The notes beneath the pieces were generated by a model. The model ran no database searches. It was not told the origin of the DNA and saw nothing but the letters and a program-made list of their open reading frames with translations. Shown here piece by piece: positions 11,531 through 22,616 of a stretch of DNA of 64,000 nt. Position 1 is the stretch's first letter; each line of letters begins with the position of its first letter. Source of the DNA: Stercorarius parasiticus (lineage: Eukaryota; Chordata; Aves; Charadriiformes; Stercorariidae); NCBI GenBank assembly GCA_013396915.1, contig VWZL01001300.1, positions 277,026 to 341,025 on the forward strand. Direction: 5' to 3'. The position numbers and the translations under genes are program-made.

Positions 11531-11538
11531 CATCTTAC
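11531..11538 (-). other. FGF13: Splice donor of FGF13 exon 1U
   Basis: The minus-strand sequence after the exon is GTAAGATG, preceded by TCAG. It matches the donor consensus at +1 to +5 (GTAAG), so it is a strong site. It leaves the reading frame one base into a codon, the phase required for common exon 2. Confidence 0.85.
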
Positions 11539-11569
11539 CTGAATAAGACTTTCTTAACCCCAAAGCCAT
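11539..11569 (-). CDS. FGF13: FGF13 alternative first coding exon 1U (start codon to splice donor)
   Basis: On the minus strand a start codon at 11567-11569 opens ten codons, MALGLRKSYS, followed by a single G and the splice donor GTAAGATG. The FGF13 1U isoform, as I recall it, begins MALLRKSYS and then joins EPQLKG of exon 2. The phase (one leftover G) agrees with exon 1Y and with the Glu codon that opens exon 2. The start has a strong context, with A at -3 and G at +4. The 1U form is a short-tailed cytoplasmic FHF lacking the long basic amino terminus of 1S. Here there is one extra codon (GGG, Gly) between Leu3 and the following Leu compared with the recalled mammalian peptide. The exon is too short for gene finders. 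Identification rests on nine matching residues plus donor, phase, strand and the presence of exon 1Y upstream on the same strand. Confidence 0.85.
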
Positions 11570-11640
11570 GCTGCCTTACAAGCTTCTCCTATCCAGACAA
11601 TTGCAGTCTACATTTGGAGGAGACACACAGGGAGCAGATC
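11570..11640 (-). other. FGF13: Probable 5' untranslated part of FGF13 exon 1U
   Basis: This is the stretch directly upstream of the 1U start codon on the minus strand. It runs through a pyrimidine-rich segment (ctgctccctgtgtgtctcc) into gcttgtaaggcagc just before the start. The upper limit is a guess from the TATA-like motif at 11658-11665. A weak cag directly before the start codon could in principle be an acceptor, but it lacks a good pyrimidine tract. Confidence 0.4.
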
Positions 11641-11657
11641 AGAGAAAGTTTAAGGCA

Positions 11658-11684
11658 TATTTAAAGTATTCTCTAAGGTATTGG
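11658..11684 (-). promoter_or_regulatory. Candidate core promoter of FGF13 exon 1U
   Basis: On the minus strand a CCAAT motif (11680-11684, inside ggCCAATacc) is followed after 14 bases by a TATA-like TTTAAATA (11658-11665). If used, transcription would begin near 11630 and give a 5' leader of about 60 bases before the 1U start codon. The spacing is plausible for a real promoter. The motifs are short and common in AT-rich DNA, so this is inference. Confidence 0.25.
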
Positions 11685-14587
11685 CCAGAAACATCAAGCC
11701 CATACTCGTGGTATAGAGAGATCATTAATGGGCATTAGTGACAGACCATTATGACTTTCAGAGATCATTAAAGATTCATAATGTAGCTGTATTGTTCTGG
11801 CAACATCTGACCATTTCTTGGACATAAATGTACATTTCTCCTACATGATTTACCTAAACTTATTATTTTTGAGTGTTAAATTTTATTTTCTGCCTCCTAG
11901 AATTACAAAGAATGCCTGTAACAGGATACCGCAGTACATTACGCCAGCCACAGGAGCCTGGTGCTTGGTTTAGTTGATACCCTTTATTCTAAGGCATTTT
12001 GCAATATGAATAGCTCAACAACATTCATGAGGTAGAATATGTACCGCATATTCTTTATGTAGAATATGTACTACTTTCTTTTTTAAATAAGCTGCATTAT
12101 TGATGTACCGGAAATGTTACAAGTATAAAAAGCACTCAGAAGAGTTTTATTTCCTAACAATTCTGAAATAATTAACTTTAGAGATGTTTAAGATTTACTT
12201 CTGCATTTCAAAAAAGCTCATTGTTTGGTATTTGGATTTAGTGAAAAATATTGAAAATATTCTTGTTGGGGTCAACCAAATCAGTTCCTCCTAATGCAAT
12301 TTTGACAAGTGAAGAAAACACTGAGATCTGGTGTTGAAGATGTACAGTACTGCAAACACTGTGGTCCAAAATGTGGCTACAGTTACACTTCAATTGTGTT
12401 AATCAAGGGCTGGATTTGAATTTTCTGTTGCTGAACTTGACTGAGACCTTATTTAACTCATCCTTCTTCGGCACAGCAAGTTAAGCCCATGCTCACATAT
12501 TATGTAAGTAATAAGATTTAGGCAATTTAGAAGCAGAGTCAGATTTCAAAGTTAAATACTGTCTCTAAGTGTGATTTGGTCATTATGGAGGCATATAATT
12601 ACAAGTAGTAGAGAAAAGCTATTTAAATAGGCTCTGCCTCTTCACCAGGAGTTACCACTCCCTCCAAGACATGATTACAAGTCACGTGTGCGTGAGCTTG
12701 GTTAATTTTGCGGTGCAATGGAACCGCAATGAGCATATACCAATTTGCGTATCAGAAGGAAAATCACCAAACTCCAGGTGAGGAGCAGTAACTTCTTAAT
12801 TCCTCGAACACAATCACTTGCAAATGTCTGAGACGTGTTGAGGAGCCGACCCTTAAAGTCATAGACAAGTAAATGTCTTCCAGATGCTGGCCTTTGGGTA
12901 CTAAAATGAGATCTACCAACTCAAGTCACTGAAGCATTTTAACATGTTTTAACATTTATATTTTGCTGAATCTAAACCTGAAAAGTGAAGCATGCCAATT
13001 TACCACCAATAAACAATTTTCCCAAAATAATATTTCAGTGTTTACTAATACACACTAACACTTATGTACTTGGAATTCACAACAAGAAGGATGCAGAAAC
13101 AAACCATGCTGTGATTTGCACAATTTTGGAATATTCACTGTGTATTGTGTCACGGTGCCTTATAATCAAGCTGTGAATATTGCTGATATCCAAATACACT
13201 GAACTATTTAAAACATCCTTAATTATTGCTGCCAGAAACAAACAGTACCACACCAAGAAAACTGCAGTGGGGCAAAAAATGAAGTTAATTCTGAGACCTT
13301 CCCACTTGGAAACAGCACCATTTTCACAAAAAGAAGTCAAAAACCCACGTGGAAGAAGAACGTACTCAAGCCCATCTCTAATCGCCTGCTGAGTTCTGTA
13401 GATTTCCAACAACTGACCTTGAGTCGATAGGTTTTATGTCACCCATGTCAATTATTGACAGGCAGTCAAAAGCCAGCAGTGCCATTGCTTACTGCCTTGC
13501 AATTATAAACAACGTTAATCTGCTTGTAAATGTAGTTCTTTTTTTTTCACAAGCCCCAGTGCATTTAACTCCTTTTCCCAAAGCCTACATGAATTTGTAA
13601 TGACAACTCCCTAAATTTTACACGGTTCTTATTAAAATTTCATTATTCTGTACTCTTCAGCTACCTCAAGAATGGTTTAAGTGATTCAGAATAATTCTTA
13701 TGGTTTTACAATAAAATTAGAGTTGTATGTTGAAAACATAACCACTGTCCAGCTAATCCGTGTTAATATCTAGTTATTCATTACATATTAACTGGATTTT
13801 TTGTTTTCATTAAAAAAAAGAGAGAAAAAATAGCTCATGTCTAATCTCGACTTTGTTTTGATCACTTTATGTCTATTATGTGCCCATGACTGGAACCACC
13901 TGGCGTAAAGGAACACAGCTCCTCTGAGATCCCTGCATTTAGACCAGCTAAGACCTTACCTCTATGGAGTATCAGTTACCTCTGTGGGGCATCAGTTTAA
14001 AGAAGCAACTTTATAGCGTAATGTAGGACCTGCGGCAAAAGAACTAAAAGTAGAATTTGTAATAAAACAGCCACTTTATATTTTTTCCTTATGTACCAAT
14101 AAAAATCAAGCTGCCATTTGCTAGGAAGTGCTCACTGGAGATTGCCACCTTATAAAAACTGCAGATGACTGATGAGTAAACAACGAAGAGAAAGGAGAAA
14201 AGATGGTTCGAAGAGGGCATTTACATTCCTAACCATCCAAAGAGGAAAACTCAAATTAGCCCTCCAAAAGAGACAGTAGTGAGTCAAACCCAGCCCCTTT
14301 AAGGCATAATTTGATCAGATTACCCATGGTATTATATGTCCCACCTATTGGCTTTCTAAGTGACCAGAAGAGATGGCTTGGGAGGTCCCAGTAGTATTAG
14401 TGGCCCCGTGTTCCCTTGCTGGCTGGGATAGGGATAGTGCAGCAAGGAATTTCAAGCACACAGGATACATGGCCCCACTACCAGCACGGTGCTCTACCTT
14501 CTGCATGTTCCCCACAACAGATACGCTTTGGCTAGTTGGCATCTAAGCAATGATGCATGCTGAAATAAAGGCCCAAAGAAGCCACAG
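11685..14587. other. Region upstream of exon 1U, AT-rich and free of recognised transposons
   Basis: In the gene's direction this is the 3 kb upstream of the 1U start. It has long stretches without open frames, a palindrome ctatttaaatag at 12619-12630 and an E-box CACGTG at 12683-12688. I see no exon 1V or other coding segment. A 20-bp imperfect tandem duplication lies at 13956-13995. Confidence 0.4.
13956..13995. repeat. Imperfect 20-bp tandem duplication
   Basis: Unit 1 is ttacctctatggagtatcag and unit 2 is ttacctctgtggggcatcag. Three differences in 20 bases indicate an older event than the duplication at 10763. Confidence 0.9.
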
Positions 14588-15156
14588 CCAGCAGGTTGAG
14601 GGAGGTGATTCTGCCCCTCTACTCTGCTCTGGTGAGACCCCACCTGGAGTACTGCATCCAGTTCTGGAGTCCCCAGCACAGGAGGGACATGGACCTGTTG
14701 GAACGGGCCCAGAGGAGGGTCACAAAGGTGCTCCAAGGGCTGGAGCCCCTCTCCTATGAGGACAGGCTGAGGGAGTTGGGGGTGTTCAGCCTGGAGAAGA
14801 GAAGGCTCCGGGGAGACCTCAGAGCCCCTTCCAGTACCTAAAGGGGCTCCAGGAAAGCTGGGGAGGGACTCGGGATCAGGGAGGGGAGCCATAGGACAAG
14901 GGGGAATGGCTTCAAACCGGAAGAGGGGAGATTTAGATGAGATCTGAGGAAGAAATTCTTTGTTGTGAGGGTGGTGAGCCCCTGGCCCAGGTTGCCCAGA
15001 GAAGCTGTGGCTGCCCCATCCCTGGAGGTGTTCAAGGCCAGGCTGGACAGGGCTTGGAGCAACCTGGTCTGGTGGGAGGTGTCCCTGCCCAGGGCAGGGG
15101 TGTGGCACTGGGTGATCTTTAAGGTCCCTTCCAACCCAAACCATTCTATGATTCTA
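14588..15156 (+). mobile_element. CR1 LINE fragment with ORF2 end and full 3' tail
   Basis: This 5'-truncated CR1 in plus orientation retains the last part of ORF2. The blocks [24 protein letters not shown] and [15 protein letters not shown] are readable, followed by a frame break near 14841. The non-adjacent frame continues as PREAVAAPSLEVFKARLD and the element ends in cccttccaacccaaaccatt and ctatgattctac. It shares subfamily features (gaagctgtggctgcc, aacctggtctggtgggagg) with the copies at 17.5, 22.2 and 52.3 kb. Confidence 0.95.
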
Positions 15157-17471
15157 CAATAAGCTAGTATGGGTACAAGAGAAACAACACATATTGTTCC
15201 TCTGCTGTGGCAGAAAAATAGCCGCTTTCCATGAATGCAACATGGGATCAGATTGATAATCTAACAAACTATTAGGCACTCCTATTTCAATTAATCCTAT
15301 GTTGCAGTTTTGAACTGATCTCATACAGAAAAAACCCCCCAAACAATCAGGGTTGACCTTATTCCCTGGAATCCAACAAGAAAATCCCCAACTGGCAGGA
15401 GGAGGCCAAAAGCTGAGGCTCCAGTTCTGCTGCTGCTGTTATGACCAAAGAAACTCAAATGTAACATGAGCACACACAGCACTGCTGCTTCCGCAGTCCC
15501 GCAGCAGCATCGTGCAACGTTGAACAGCAGCTGCAACAGAAACCTTCCAGGGAAATACAGATGATGAGTAGAAGAAGGTTCCTGCCTCCTTGGAGAAGGG
15601 GGGAATAAGGAGAAGAGAGTGCTCTGACCTGCTGCCCAGCCAGACAAATCCCCCATTTGCGCTTCTAGAGCCTGTCGCTCTGCATAGACTATTTTCATAC
15701 TAGTGATCATTATATTTTCATAGAGTCATTCGGCTGTTTAAATTTTATCGCCAAAAAGAAGTGTTTCAATTCATCCTATTTTATATGTATTTCAGATTAG
15801 TAAAAATACCATATATTTATATATTTGCATGGGAGAATCTGTGATTCCATCTAATTATTTTTTCTCTCTCTCTTTTTAACCTGATTGTACTACCCTGTAC
15901 AAGCCAAAATAAGGAAGAAACCCCTTAAAGAGTGAAACCAATATTCTGATGCAGGGAATGTTTCCGTTTCTACTTCCTAAAGGGAATTCAGGGCAGCACT
16001 AGCACTTTCTTTCCTTGGCTTCATCTGCCACCTGGTGGTACAATCCCAGCATTTTTCTGGAAGGACCCCACGTGTTCCAACAGGCTCCTGGAGTGAAGTT
16101 GTTTGTAAGGCTGCAAAAAGCTCATGTCCACACACAACAAAACACGTTTAAAAACCGTTCTGCAATTTAAAAAAAAAAAAAAAGTTTTAACAGGAAGGGC
16201 ACGTTTTAAATACAGATTTTTCCACGTATGAAGCTAAACAGCTGCAAACTCCCAAGTGTCAGAAATTGTCCTGATAATTTATAACACTTAGGACAAGTTC
16301 ATGAGCCCAACAGAAGCGCAATTATAAAAGCAGGACTCACAGTCAGATGTAGGATTGAAAACATTGAAGTGTGAGAGCCACTTTGTGACCTGCCTGCAAA
16401 GAGCTTGCGACGCCCCGCAGTTATGCCATGACAATAAAGCAGGAAGGACCAGAACAGGGACTAACCTAAACTTTTAGAGCTATTGTGTTCTATTTGAAAT
16501 ACAGTGTTTATTGTATATTCTATTCAGAACACTTCAGTAAAGTGGCAAAACGAAGTATAATCAAAAGTAACTCCTATTTTCTCATTTTTTGCCCTTGTTT
16601 GTGTTGTCCCACATGTGGTACAGGGACAGGGTAACACTGAAGCCGCCCCGCTAGGGCGACCTGGTATCCGTGTCGCATCGCTTTGCAGCTGGGGTGGGAA
16701 AGTAAATATTTACTACCAGGAGGTGGTCCCTTAGCCAAAACCTAAAGGCCAAGTGTGCTTGGCACAGTGCGGTAGTGAGCAGGGACATTCAGGCTGTCTT
16801 GGGTCTGGCAGCGCTACTATTAATTAGCGGACAGAATGCTTTGTCCAGCATTCCCAAGATACCGAAGAGAGCACAGTACCTTCACACTGCCACACTCAAG
16901 GATGGGTATCTTCAATCATTTCCATCTCTGAAAGATGGGGAAAACTAGGTGAATATACATCAGGTTACTGGCACATGCTGCCTTACAGCCGTGCTGCTGC
17001 TGTGCACCCTCTGCATTTGCAGAGGCTTTTGGCAGGATGACTCTACAGCAGCTCACAGTGAAGCCCCAGCTCCTTCCTTGCCTCTTATGATACCCCAAGG
17101 ATAGACACATGCATAAATGCTGATGAACACACAGCAAACATTTTTTAAAAAAAGAGACACAAGTGTTCTGATAGCCACCTGTGTATTTACGCGAGCCCTG
17201 TGGGATGACATCCTTCTGATACCTGGAAAGCAAATTTCGATCACACCGTCAAACTTCTAACTCAAACCTACTTTTTAGTTACTCGCCAAACATGGGAAAG
17301 AAAACACAGTGAATGTCTAATCCGAGCCCTCACAACAGCATGGGCCTACTCATATCTGGTACTACAGGTGCTGGAGAGAAATTCTTAAATTTAAAAGGAG
17401 CATTTTCCCTATTTTCCATTACAAACCAAAACTAAGACTAACCCTTCACTTGCCTGTTGAGGGAAGATGGA
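15157..17471. other. Intron, no recognisable element
   Basis: This is AT-rich intronic DNA with an A15 run at 16169-16183. Open frames are short and unconvincing. Confidence 0.55.
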
Positions 17472-17782
17472 TCATAGAATCATGGAATGGTTTGGGTTGG
17501 AAGGGACCTTAAAGATCACCCAGTCCCACCCCCTGCCCTAGGCAGGGACACCTCCCACCAGACCAGGTTGCTCCAAGCCCCGTCCAGCCTGGCCTTGAAC
17601 ACCTCCAGGGATGGGGCAGCCACAGCTTCTCTGGACAACCTGGGCCAGGCGCTCACCACCCTCAGAGCAAAGAATTTCTTCCTGATATCCAATCTAAATC
17701 TCCCCTCTTCCAGTTTGAAGCTGTCACTCTATATCCTATCATTACACTCCCTGATAAAAGAGTCCCTCCCCATCCCTCCTGA
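17472..17782 (-). mobile_element. CR1 LINE fragment
   Basis: A minus-oriented CR1 3' end starts at its tail catagaatcatggaatgg. The sequence runs back through ggttggaagggaccttaaag, caccagaccaggttgctcc and gatggggcagccacagc. Similarity fades near 17782 after a poorly preserved stretch, where the 5' truncation lies. It is the same subfamily as the copies at 14.6 and 22.2 kb but more diverged at its 5' end. Confidence 0.93.
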
Positions 17783-20287
17783 ATGCTCCATGTATTTTTG
17801 TGATGGGGTCTGCAAAAACACCTAAAGAGAATTGGGAGCATAAAACTGATTATATTTCCCTGCCACAGGTGTATCAAATTCCCTGAAGTGCTTTTGAAAA
17901 CACCCACCGAAAATCACATTGAGACAATTGCAAGGAAATACTGGGCAGATGTTGGGGATGAGGAGATGGGAGAGACTCTATCTCCATCCCCCTGAGACGA
18001 GACACCAGCAGCCCAGATGGGTTGAGTCTGGTGGTGGCTACCAGGAAAGGTGGCTGAGGAAACCCCAAAGACCCTGGTCCAGGTCAGAGTTGAGCATGAA
18101 GTACCCAAAGCCCTGTCCTGGCCAAATGACAGGCAGCCCAACCACGGTGGCTGCAGCGTTCAGTAATGAGCAGATCCTTTGGGAATGACGGAGCCTCTTG
18201 CCAAGTCTGACCTGGTCCGACTCCCCTGGTTTTGCATCACCCCCAGGCCATTTCCAAACGCTCTGCGCAAAAACAACTCACACGAAAAGCTCTTCCCTCA
18301 GCAGCCTGCAAGCATTTCCAGCCAAAATCAATACGCACATCAGTGCTCATAAAAGTAATTTCATTTATGATAATTAAATAAATTTGCTCCAATAAAAATC
18401 ATGATTTCACTATTTACCAGAGGAAAAGAACGGGTTGAAAGTCATTTAATTTGACACAAACTTGGGGTTGGGTCTAATCCTTCAGATTTTGTTTTTCATT
18501 TCTGCTCATATTTTATAACAGTGCAAATCATCATTATTTTATTTTCCTGTGGTAACATAGGAAAATAAACTACTGAAAATACTGACATAAGATCTGGAGA
18601 GAAAAAGGTGAGCAGACATCCCTGAATGAGAGTTGGATGCACCGTTTGGAAAATCAGCCTCAAGTTCCCTGCGTGCACATCAACAAAAAAATAAAACACT
18701 CTGCAAGTGGATTCAGATTGTGTTTATACCTGGGAATTCCTGATGTGAAGACACAGAAGTTGTACTGTATTTGCACGGCTATAAATGAGATGGAAGCCTC
18801 CATCCTCACCACGTAAGTTAACGCCTCAAAGAAGTTCGATTGAAGCACAGAATTCAATATTTTTCTCCCAAACTTCCATTCCACAGAGAAGATGCTGCAC
18901 CAAACCGTACTAGAAAAGTGTGAGTGAAAAACACAAATAGATTAAATGGGTTCTTACGTGCCGTTATCATCCATCAGACCTTCATTCTCCTTATTAAATA
19001 CACTGTCCTGGCACTATGTTTATATCCAGACGGGGAGCTGATCACACAGGAAAAGGTTTGTTAATAAAAGGTGCTGGGTGTCTTTACCAGATGGACAAGC
19101 ATAAACCTCCATCAGACAAAAAAAAAAAAACCCTCTCACCACTTATTTTGCAGACATCATTCTGGCATACTTTCCTCATTAGGGAAAAAAGCATGAGTCA
19201 AGCCCTCCAAAAAAAGAAGTCAATAAAACATTTGCCACTAGAGGAGGCTATTTCATAATTCTTTTTCCAGTGACATACCCGAACCAGGAAAATTTCAGCA
19301 GAGAATTTCTGCAAAAATGCAAACTGTTTCCTATCTATTCCTATTGTGACTGACTCTGAAATCAGCAAATTTCTCAATAACTGTATTCATACTTAATCTT
19401 GAGCCAAAGGAAAAATAAATCCATGAAACCCACAGAGTTCATAACCTGGCTAATTTCTGTCCATGTTAGTATGATGGTGCATCCCACTGCCTCTAGAGCT
19501 GCCAAAGGGAAGATGTTGGTGAACAAGTCAGGGGATTTCAGCAACTCCACTGATCTGTAAATATAATAATCCTCAACAGAGAAACTTCAGCTGGATGAAT
19601 TACCGATCAAGCCCTACCATCAGCAAGTGCATCAGTTTTCTTCACTATTTCCCCCCCTTTTTTTTTTTTTTAAGTCTTTCAAGCATCTGGCTCCAGTTTA
19701 ATATCCCAGATACCCTCAGCCTCAGACGATCAGCCTCCAGGCCTCAAAACTTCCCTTGGAGAATTGCGTTGTCTTGCATTTTGTTCCAGATCTGAATACA
19801 ACCAAATTTTAAAATACTCCCATTTTGCATGAAACAGATTTGCCCTTTCCAGCCTGGTCTAGGTATAAACAGATATTAAGGGAAATGGGCCGTGTAATTC
19901 TGCTGGACAAATCTCACGCTCATAAAACATCTCTGGCTGATGGTCCCAGAAATAGACGCCCTTTCTCCATCGACAGAACAAGCACATCCCAGAAGAGATC
20001 AGCACAGCTACGGGAGAAAGGTTTGTCCAACAATCCTGTCTTTTGATGCATGCATCATAGGTTGTTGTACCCTGTGGTACCTCTAGAGACTCCTTCTTGC
20101 CTATTCTTTAACTTCAGCAACAGAAGCTCAGACATGGGTTTTGGACACGTTTTTGGCCACAATGCCCCATAATCAGGCAATGCTTGTGGTCAGCGAGGCC
20201 TTTGACAGAGGGGGACACCTGCAAATTTCAGCCATGCTTCCAGAGCTCACCTTGAGCTTTGCTAGTTCTGAAGGGAGCTCACACAGA
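17783..20287. other. Intron, no recognisable element
   Basis: This is non-coding sequence with an A13 run at 19118-19130 and a C7T14 tract at 19651-19671. The segment agaccctggtc at 18069 resembles the start of miR-504 but is rejected. Confidence 0.5.
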
Positions 20288-20362
20288 TAGAATCAGAGAA
20301 TCATCTAGGTTGGAAGGGACCTTTAGGATCATCAAGTCCAACCACCAACCTAACACCGCAGG
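20288..20362 (-). mobile_element. Short CR1 3' end
   Basis: A minus-oriented CR1 tail of about 75 bases contains tagaatcagagaatc, ggttggaagggaccttt and atcatcaagtccaaccacc. Its sequence is closer to the older subfamily at 2.3 kb than to the copies at 14.6 and 22.2 kb. Confidence 0.85.
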
Positions 20363-22195
20363 TTCCCAGGTGGCAGCCCTCCTTTAGACACAACCCAAAA
20401 AAAGCTACTGGTATCCTCTGCCACAGGCCAGCCTAGGAAGTGCCTCATAAACTGGGAAAGGTAGTTCAGAGGTTGGAAATAATATCCCATAGGGCTTAAA
20501 TGATGTGGGTGCCACAACTCACGTAATGCATCTGGGGCTCCAGGACACTAAAAGCCACCCCTCCCACTGCAGCACTTCAGCGCCCCAGCGCTTCAGTAGG
20601 AAGTGCCCAGGATCATTTTTGGGGACAGAGCCTGGAAGCCAGCTACTTAGTGACATCTTCTGTGCTGCTCCTCTGATTTCCAACTCATAAACTCCAAATC
20701 TGACTCTGCATCGTTAAACATTCCCACCTCCATTTCCTTCGCAAAGAAGCAGCTGTGAAACAAAGTAATTTAATTTAATTACAATTTTTTAATTAAACAG
20801 CTATGTAACTAAGTGCTCAACTGCAGTGGTGAGAGCTCTAACTCCACATCTCAGCATTAGAGGGAGTCCTGCTCCCATTTTATTCTCTTTGCAGAAAGAA
20901 GGAGGAAAAGTTGGAAGCGTGGCTTTAGGGAACAGCATCCCAGCAGTCAGTCAGCAGCACTAGAAAAATGAACAAGGAAAAATCCCGAGAGCATATTTCA
21001 TGCTCTGCAGTGGACCCACAGCACACAGCAGCATAAAAATCTGGTCCCTCTCCTCACGTCAAGCATTAGCATCCCTGCTCTAAGCAACCCCGCTCTGGGC
21101 TGCAGCGCTTGGAAGACAATTCACGCAGATATTCAGGTTGAGTGACCTTGGAGATCCAAAAGGACACATCAACCTTTCAAGTAGTTAGCTTTTATGTCGA
21201 CGGGCTTGGAGAAATCTGTCAGACATGGGCAGACAGATAGGAGTCACCCATCTCTGGGTTTTGGATATTATGGTAATGACTGACGAATACAGACACCCAT
21301 AAATAAATGGGCAGATGACTCCAGTGACATCATGTTCTCAAGTACTACAGCAACAGAGGCAAGGAAAGCAGACAGGCAGACAGGAGACGATCCAGTCATG
21401 CCTTATCTGCACGTTATGGCCTGAGTCATATTACCTTCTTCAATATAGGTATTGAAGGGTATACCTGGAGAGCCGCTGAAGGTGTGTGCAAATTCAACCA
21501 AGGGAAGTACCTGCCAGTGCCTTGTCTGCGCAAACATCATCGGGCCATAAAGACTGCTGCATATTCAACAGTCTGGACCAGATCTTGACTTCAGGGCTTG
21601 GACTGAACAGCACAGGCTCATAGATCCTTGGAAATATTCCTTTCAGCCTTATTTACCCATCTGTCCCTGTGTATTGCTCCTTTTTATTTTACCTTTACAT
21701 ACCCTGGAACTGGACTTAACATTTTGCAGGGCTCCATACCCAGTAAGAGAAGGTAATGGGAGCCAGCTACAAATGTGTTTCCAAAATATTATTCTGGACT
21801 CCACTATCATACAAGTGGCTGGCTCTGCAATCAATAGCTAGGCAAGAACAGCTTCTTAAAACCAATTTTAAAACAACAGCAGGCTCAACAACAACAAAAT
21901 ACCTCTGATAAGGACACTACAAGCCCATTGACATGAGAGCTCTGAATTCCTCTAAAGAAGTGAGTCCCCAAGCTCTTGAGCTCCCAGCAACTGAGCAGCT
22001 CATCTGAGCACCAACCAGCTTCTGCTGAGTGAACAGAAAACAAGACGAAGTTAAGCTGAGGGAGAATAAAAAGAGCAGCTAATTTCATCTTCTGTTTGGG
22101 ACATTGGGAAAATCCACTCAGACCAAGAGGGGCACTGAAAGAGCAGGACTAGGAAGGTGCTCTCAGTGCAGTACAGAAGCCTGTGCTTTCCTGTT
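20363..22195. other. Intron, no recognisable element
   Basis: This is non-coding sequence with short AT-rich repeats of ttaa type at 20768-20802 and a small caga-rich run near 21368-21385. Confidence 0.5.
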
Positions 22196-22616
22196 CATAG
22201 AATCACAGAATGGTTTGGGTTGGAAGGGACCTCAAAGATCACCCACTCCCACCCCCCTGCCCTGGGCAGGGACACCTCCCACCAGACCAGGTTGCTCCAA
22301 GCCCCATCCAGCCTGGCCTTGAGCACCTCCAGGGATGGAGCAGTCACAGCTTCCCTGGGCAGCCTGGGCCAGGGGCTCACCACCCCCACAGCAAAGAAGT
22401 TCTTCCTCAGATCTCATCTAAATCTACCCTCTTCCAGTTTGAAGCCATTCCCCCTTTTCCTATGGCTCCCCTCCCTGATCCCGAGTCCCTCCCCAGCTTT
22501 CCTGGAGCCCCTTCAGATACTGGAAGGCTGCTATAAGGTCTCCCCGGAGCCTTCTCTTCTCCAGGCTGAACACCCCCAGCTCTCTCAGCCTGTCCTCATA
22601 GGAGAGGTGCTCTGAG
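22196..22616 (-). mobile_element. CR1 LINE fragment
   Basis: A minus-oriented, well-preserved CR1 3' part runs from its tail catagaatcacagaatgg at 22196 back to cctcataggagaggtgctc at 22616. It overlaps the same consensus region as 14588-15156. The reverse-transcriptase end is readable in reverse as [20 protein letters not shown], but the frame is interrupted. Confidence 0.95.

Noticed and set aside
14494..15144. Minus-strand open frame of 216 codons
   Set aside because: It is antisense to a CR1 fragment; the Pro/Ser-rich translation mirrors CR1 sequence.
18069..18079. agaccctggtc, resembling the start of miR-504, a microRNA known from an FGF13 intron in mammals
   Set aside because: The match ends after 11 bases, the strand is opposite to FGF13, and no complementary arm follows.
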